From Guyanagaster necrorhizus (lineage: Eukaryota > Basidiomycota > Agaricomycetes > Agaricales > Physalacriaceae), in the NCBI RefSeq assembly GCF_019112545.1, contig NW_025064906.1:289100-353099 (forward strand): a stretch of 64,000 nucleotides of DNA. Reading direction: 5' to 3'. The notes under the pieces are model-generated. The model was not told where the DNA came from, did no database searches, and worked only from the letters and a program-made list of their open reading frames with translations. Of the stretch, positions 60,998 through 64,000 are shown one piece after another. Numbering within the stretch: position 1 is the stretch's first letter; every line of letters starts with the position of its first letter. Both the position numbers and the translations under genes were made by a program.

Positions 60998-61865
60998 TAT
61001 ATACCTTCTGGAATAGAGTGATAGTGCTCTTGTCCCAATTCCTGTCTATCTTCATACCCAATATATATTAAATCTTTCACATATCTATGACATTTAGCTT
61101 CTTCTTAAGCTCTTCTTTTATTTTAGACATGGTTTCATCATCTGAGGCAAGCAGTGTCATGTTGTCAACATGTACAGCTATGATTATGGGACCAGAACTC
61201 ATTTGTCTGATGTACACACATTGATCACTGATCAATCTGATGTATCCAAGTCTCAAAAATATAGCATTTAATTTGTCATTCCAAACTTGGCCAGATTGCT
61301 TGAGTCCATACAACATTAATTTGAGGTGTGCCACTTTTTCACTCCCATCTGAATATTCAGATGGCTGTGCCATGTAAATGGATTCATTGAGTTTATCATT
61401 TAAGTAAGCTCCAACAACATCCATTCCATAAATGATTAGGTTTCTTTGAGCAGCAATTGCCATGAGTAGGTGAAGTGTGTCCAGTCTGACAATGGGTGTA
61501 TATGTCTCAAAAAAATCAATGCCAGGTACCTGTGAAAATCCTTTTGCAACAAGTCTGGCCTTGTACCTGGTGATTTTTCCATCACTATTTCTTTTCAATC
61601 TGTAAGTCCACTTGCAATCTACAAGTGATCTGTCTTTGGGTAATTCTTTCAGCTGCCATGTGCCTAGGGAAGTTAATAGATTGTATTCTTCATCCATTGC
61701 TTTCTTCCAATGATGCCAGTCTGGCCTTGTCTTGGCTTCTTCAAGACTTAATGGCTCATCACTGAGATTGTCTGCAGTTTTCCCAATGCATGCATAGTCT
61801 ATTGCAACATTTATGGCTTTCAAAGATAATTCTTCTGAGGTATGCTGTTGTTCTGATGTTTTCAC
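60998..61865 (-). pseudogene. Copia reverse transcriptase, N-terminal two thirds
   Basis: A 262-codon frame (61865-61077) is open. It has DWHHWKKAMDEEYNLL, WTYRLKRNSDGKITRYKARL, VAKGFSQVPGIDFFETYTPI, and the palm GMDVVGAYLND with the first catalytic Asp. MLYGLKQSGQVWND follows. The catalytic YVDD box reads HVDN (61161-61172 on the plus strand). A TAG ends the frame at 61077, and the text continues across the transposon junction. It encodes the copying enzyme; loss of the second Asp disables it. Confidence 0.88.
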
Positions 61866-62960
61866 AGCTCATGCACTTAGATTATGAAGTGTCCAGTAGC
61901 TCAGTTGGATCTTTGATGCAATCCAGGCCAATTTGTCATGTGGCTCAATTATTTTCTCATACCATATTGGAAACTTTGATTTGATTGATGATACATCAGA
62001 GGCTGTTTCCCCTTTTGGTTTGATATTTCTAGCATCCATGGAGTCATCTAAAATGCCATCATTTCCATCTGGAGTCTGCTTGACTTTACTCTCTGACTCT
62101 CTCTTGAGTGATGAAGGGTGGGAGACTACATAGTCAGTGTCTATAGGCTCTGTAGTGTTGTTTTCAGGGAATATAACATTTTTTGAGGTCTGAATCTGTC
62201 TGATTTGAGGGTTGTAATATCTTCAGGCCCTGAATTCATCTGTAAAATCTGTGAAAATAAATTCTCTTGACTTTGGGTCCAGTTTTGACCTCTTGCTATC
62301 TTGCTGCAACATCCAGCACTTTATTCCAAATTCCTGAAATGCTGAAATATCTGGTTTCATGCTCTGAAACACTTCTTTTGGGGTTAGATCATCCTTGATG
62401 GCCCTGATTAGTGATTGGTTCTTCAGGTATGTGGCATATGCTACTGCCTTAGGCCATAGAAACTTCAGTAAGTGATGTTCTTCTAGCATGGCACATGCAT
62501 GCTCCACAAGAGTCTAATTTATTCTCTCAGCAACTCTATTTTGAGATAGGAAATATGCTGCAGTCAATTCCAACTGTACATCATTATCCTGGAGGTATTT
62601 CTTTATCTCTTCATTGACATATTCCTTTCCATTGTCAATCCTCATAAACTTCAGATTCTTCCCTTTGTGGACTTTGATGTATTTTTGATACTGCTAGATC
62701 TTCTTTCAAATTTCCATATCTTGCTTTGACTTCAAAAAATACAACATTGTCCTTTGGGATTTTCTATCTGTGAAGCTTATATAATATCTTTCACCATAGA
62801 TACCCTGAGTTCAGGCTGGCCTCTATAGATCCAAAAATGTCATTTTCTCTATTTCAGTATAGTCTCTTTCAGCTTTCTGTGGAAATGGCTTGGTATGATG
62901 TTTGGCTTTTATGCAAGCTATGCAATCTGTCTGAGGCTCGGCTGACTTATCTATATCCAT
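61866..62960 (-). pseudogene. Copia integrase
   Basis: NGKEYVNEEIKKYL supplies the region of the second Asp. The Glu follows in SQNRVAERIN, then a TAG, then EHACAMLEEHHLLKFLWPKA and TPKEVFQSMKPDISAFQEFG, typical of the Copia integrase C-terminal part (62507-62223). The hydrophilic linker to RT (62220-61866) has no domain. The first part is frayed by stops around 62640-62900. Confidence 0.8.
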
Positions 62961-63044
62961 CCCCTTGATCATTTTCTTTCTAAATAGTCTTTTTACTGAT
63001 CCTATGTTTAAGTGGCCTAATGTTTTGTGCCACTTTTGCCATGA

Positions 63045-63323
63045 TCAGGCTGATTTCATAGCATGGGCCTGGATTATTTCTGGAACAATGATGTCAAGGC
63101 TGTACAGCTTTGATATTTTATCTCCATGGCTGATTATCTTGCCATGTGATGAGATAATATCCATTCTGGACTCTTTAAATTTGAGTTCAAATCCAGCATC
63201 TATAATGCACCCTATTGACATAAGATTGAATGGTGCATCAGAGCAGTGGATACACTCCTTTAGTGTGACTGGAGTGATCTTTTCTTCTTCAATCATTTTA
63301 ATCTTGACAGTTCCCCTTTCCAA
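63045..63323 (-). pseudogene. Copia GAG-pre-integrase domain
   Basis: The frame includes TLKECIHCSDAPFNLMSIG and KESRMDIISSHGKIISHG, the conserved region between protease and integrase in Copia polyproteins, including the D-APFNL-S motif. The protease active site would lie between this and Gag (about 63330-63430); VGDSGTTRHIVKN-like text is only partly readable there. Confidence 0.75.
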
Positions 63324-63419
63324 GCCTTTGGATTTGCCTACACCAATGACTTCATGTCCTGGGGTTTCAACATAGTCAGAAAAATATAATCTATTTTTGA
63401 CTATATGTCTGGTGGTGCC

Positions 63420-64000
63420 AGAGTCCCCTAGCTATGATACTCCTGAGAGTGAGGTAAGTGCAACATCTGTTGCACAAAATACATAGTCATCTTCTTCTGA
63501 GTCCGATTTGGCAACATGTGCCTGAGTCTGGCCCTTTCTCTTTTCTTTCCATGACTTTCCAGAATTCTTCTTCCCATTTGGGCAATTTATTCTGATGTGA
63601 CCAGTTTTTCCACATCTATAACATGTGACTTTTGAATTGGACTTCTTGCCATGTGCTGCAAGTGTTGTGGTCTGATCAGAAGTCTTTTCCTTTAATTGGA
63701 TGTTCTCCTGAAGAATTTGGGAAATCAACTTGTAAGAATCTTTCAAGTTGGCAGTATCCACTGATGAGATGAATGAATTCCATGATTCCAGGAGTGATGT
63801 AAGCAGTGTGATAGAGAAGCCCTCCTCCTCAACTTTCTGCTTAAGAGATGCCAGCTTCTCCTGATAGGACCTCATAGTCCTAATATGCTCCTCTATGTTT
63901 CCTCCTTCTTCACACTGAGCTCTGAAGAATTTCCTTCTGACAAGAACAATTTCCATGGGTCCCCTGGACTCATACATATCTTTCAGAGCTTTCCAGGCTT
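63420..64000 (-). pseudogene. Copia Gag (UBN2-type) with zinc knuckle, cut by window edge
   Basis: From the edge the minus strand reads KAWKALKDMYESRGPMEI, then EEHIRTMRSYQEKLASL and ITLLTSLLESWNSFISSVD, the UBN2-type Gag of Copia elements. The CCHC knuckle is CYRCGKTGHIRINC (near 63620-63580), followed by a Lys-rich stretch. The frame is open for 181 codons. The Gag N-terminus and 5' LTR lie outside the window. Confidence 0.85.

Larger units (their letters stand above)
12550..64000. other. CpG-depleted, transposon-rich compartment
   Basis: From about 12550 to the window end CG dinucleotides are rare while TG and CA are abundant. Reading frames of recognisable proteins are broken mainly by TGA and TAG where relatives have Arg or Trp. 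The flanking segment 848-12546 does not show this. This is what cytosine methylation followed by deamination of repeats produces. The exact ratios need counting. Confidence 0.8.
57711..64000 (-). mobile_element. Ty1/Copia retrotransposon, minus strand, runs off right edge
   Basis: Reading right to left: Gag, (protease), GAG-pre-integrase, integrase, RT and RNase H, the Copia order. The 5' LTR lies outside the window, and the 3' LTR is not seen; a foreign LTR half abuts at 57710. A pogo-like transposon (58604-60997) splits RT from RNase H. Deleting it together with one TA copy restores the RT reading frame. Confidence 0.88.

Noticed and set aside
1..64000. CRISPR arrays, rRNA or tRNA genes
   Set aside because: No spaced direct repeats of that kind, and no cloverleaf or rRNA sequence, were recognised on reading; eukaryotic context makes CRISPR unexpected.

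Overview
The window looks like a fungal nuclear chromosome segment, most likely from an agaricomycete basidiomycete. The reasons are very short GT-AG introns (about 46-64 nt) with CTRAY-like branch points, fungal-type PI-PLC, F-box and Crinkler-like P-loop fragments, and nested Ty3/Gypsy, Ty1/Copia and pogo-like elements. I do not assign a genus. There is one assembly gap (245 N, 54536-54780).

The window has two compartments. From about 848 to 12550 the DNA has ordinary CpG content and carries host genes: a spliced phosphoinositide phospholipase C (minus), a divergent PIN-domain gene (plus), two unrecognised and partly decayed coding regions, a tiny three-exon secreted/GPI-type protein (minus), an orphan Copia RNase H fragment, and two fragments of a Crinkler-like P-loop gene family. 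From about 12550 to the right edge CpG almost disappears, and almost everything recognisable is a decayed mobile element, except an F-box pseudogene at the boundary.

The transposon block is layered. Gypsy element 1 (14450-24200) has 459-bp LTRs and a 1.8-kb solo LTR of another family inside its pol. Then come an inverted Gypsy RT fragment, a minus-strand multi-exon gene with a Zn2Cys6-spaced cluster (about 26.2-28.25 kb), and a 5'-truncated Gypsy with one LTR (30.3-31.7 kb). Gypsy element 2 (32835-39680) has 462-bp LTRs and a perfect GAATT target duplication, and it sits inside a hairpin repeat. A giant Gypsy structure (40012-57501) has 1.8-kb LTRs, gag-pol on plus and two multi-exon zinc-motif genes on minus. 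A truncated LTR follows, and then a minus-strand Copia element running off the right edge, split by a complete 2394-bp pogo-like transposon. A second, partial pogo copy lies at the left edge.

The decay has a consistent signature. Stops in the elements are mostly TGA or TAG at expected Arg or Trp positions. The reverse transcriptase YxDD box is lost as YxDN only where the two Asp codons met as GAC|GAY, that is at a CpG. This points to cytosine methylation and deamination of repeats. The most unusual content is the set of intron-bearing, cysteine-motif genes on the strand opposite to the retroelement RNA. That orientation would protect their introns during retrotransposition.
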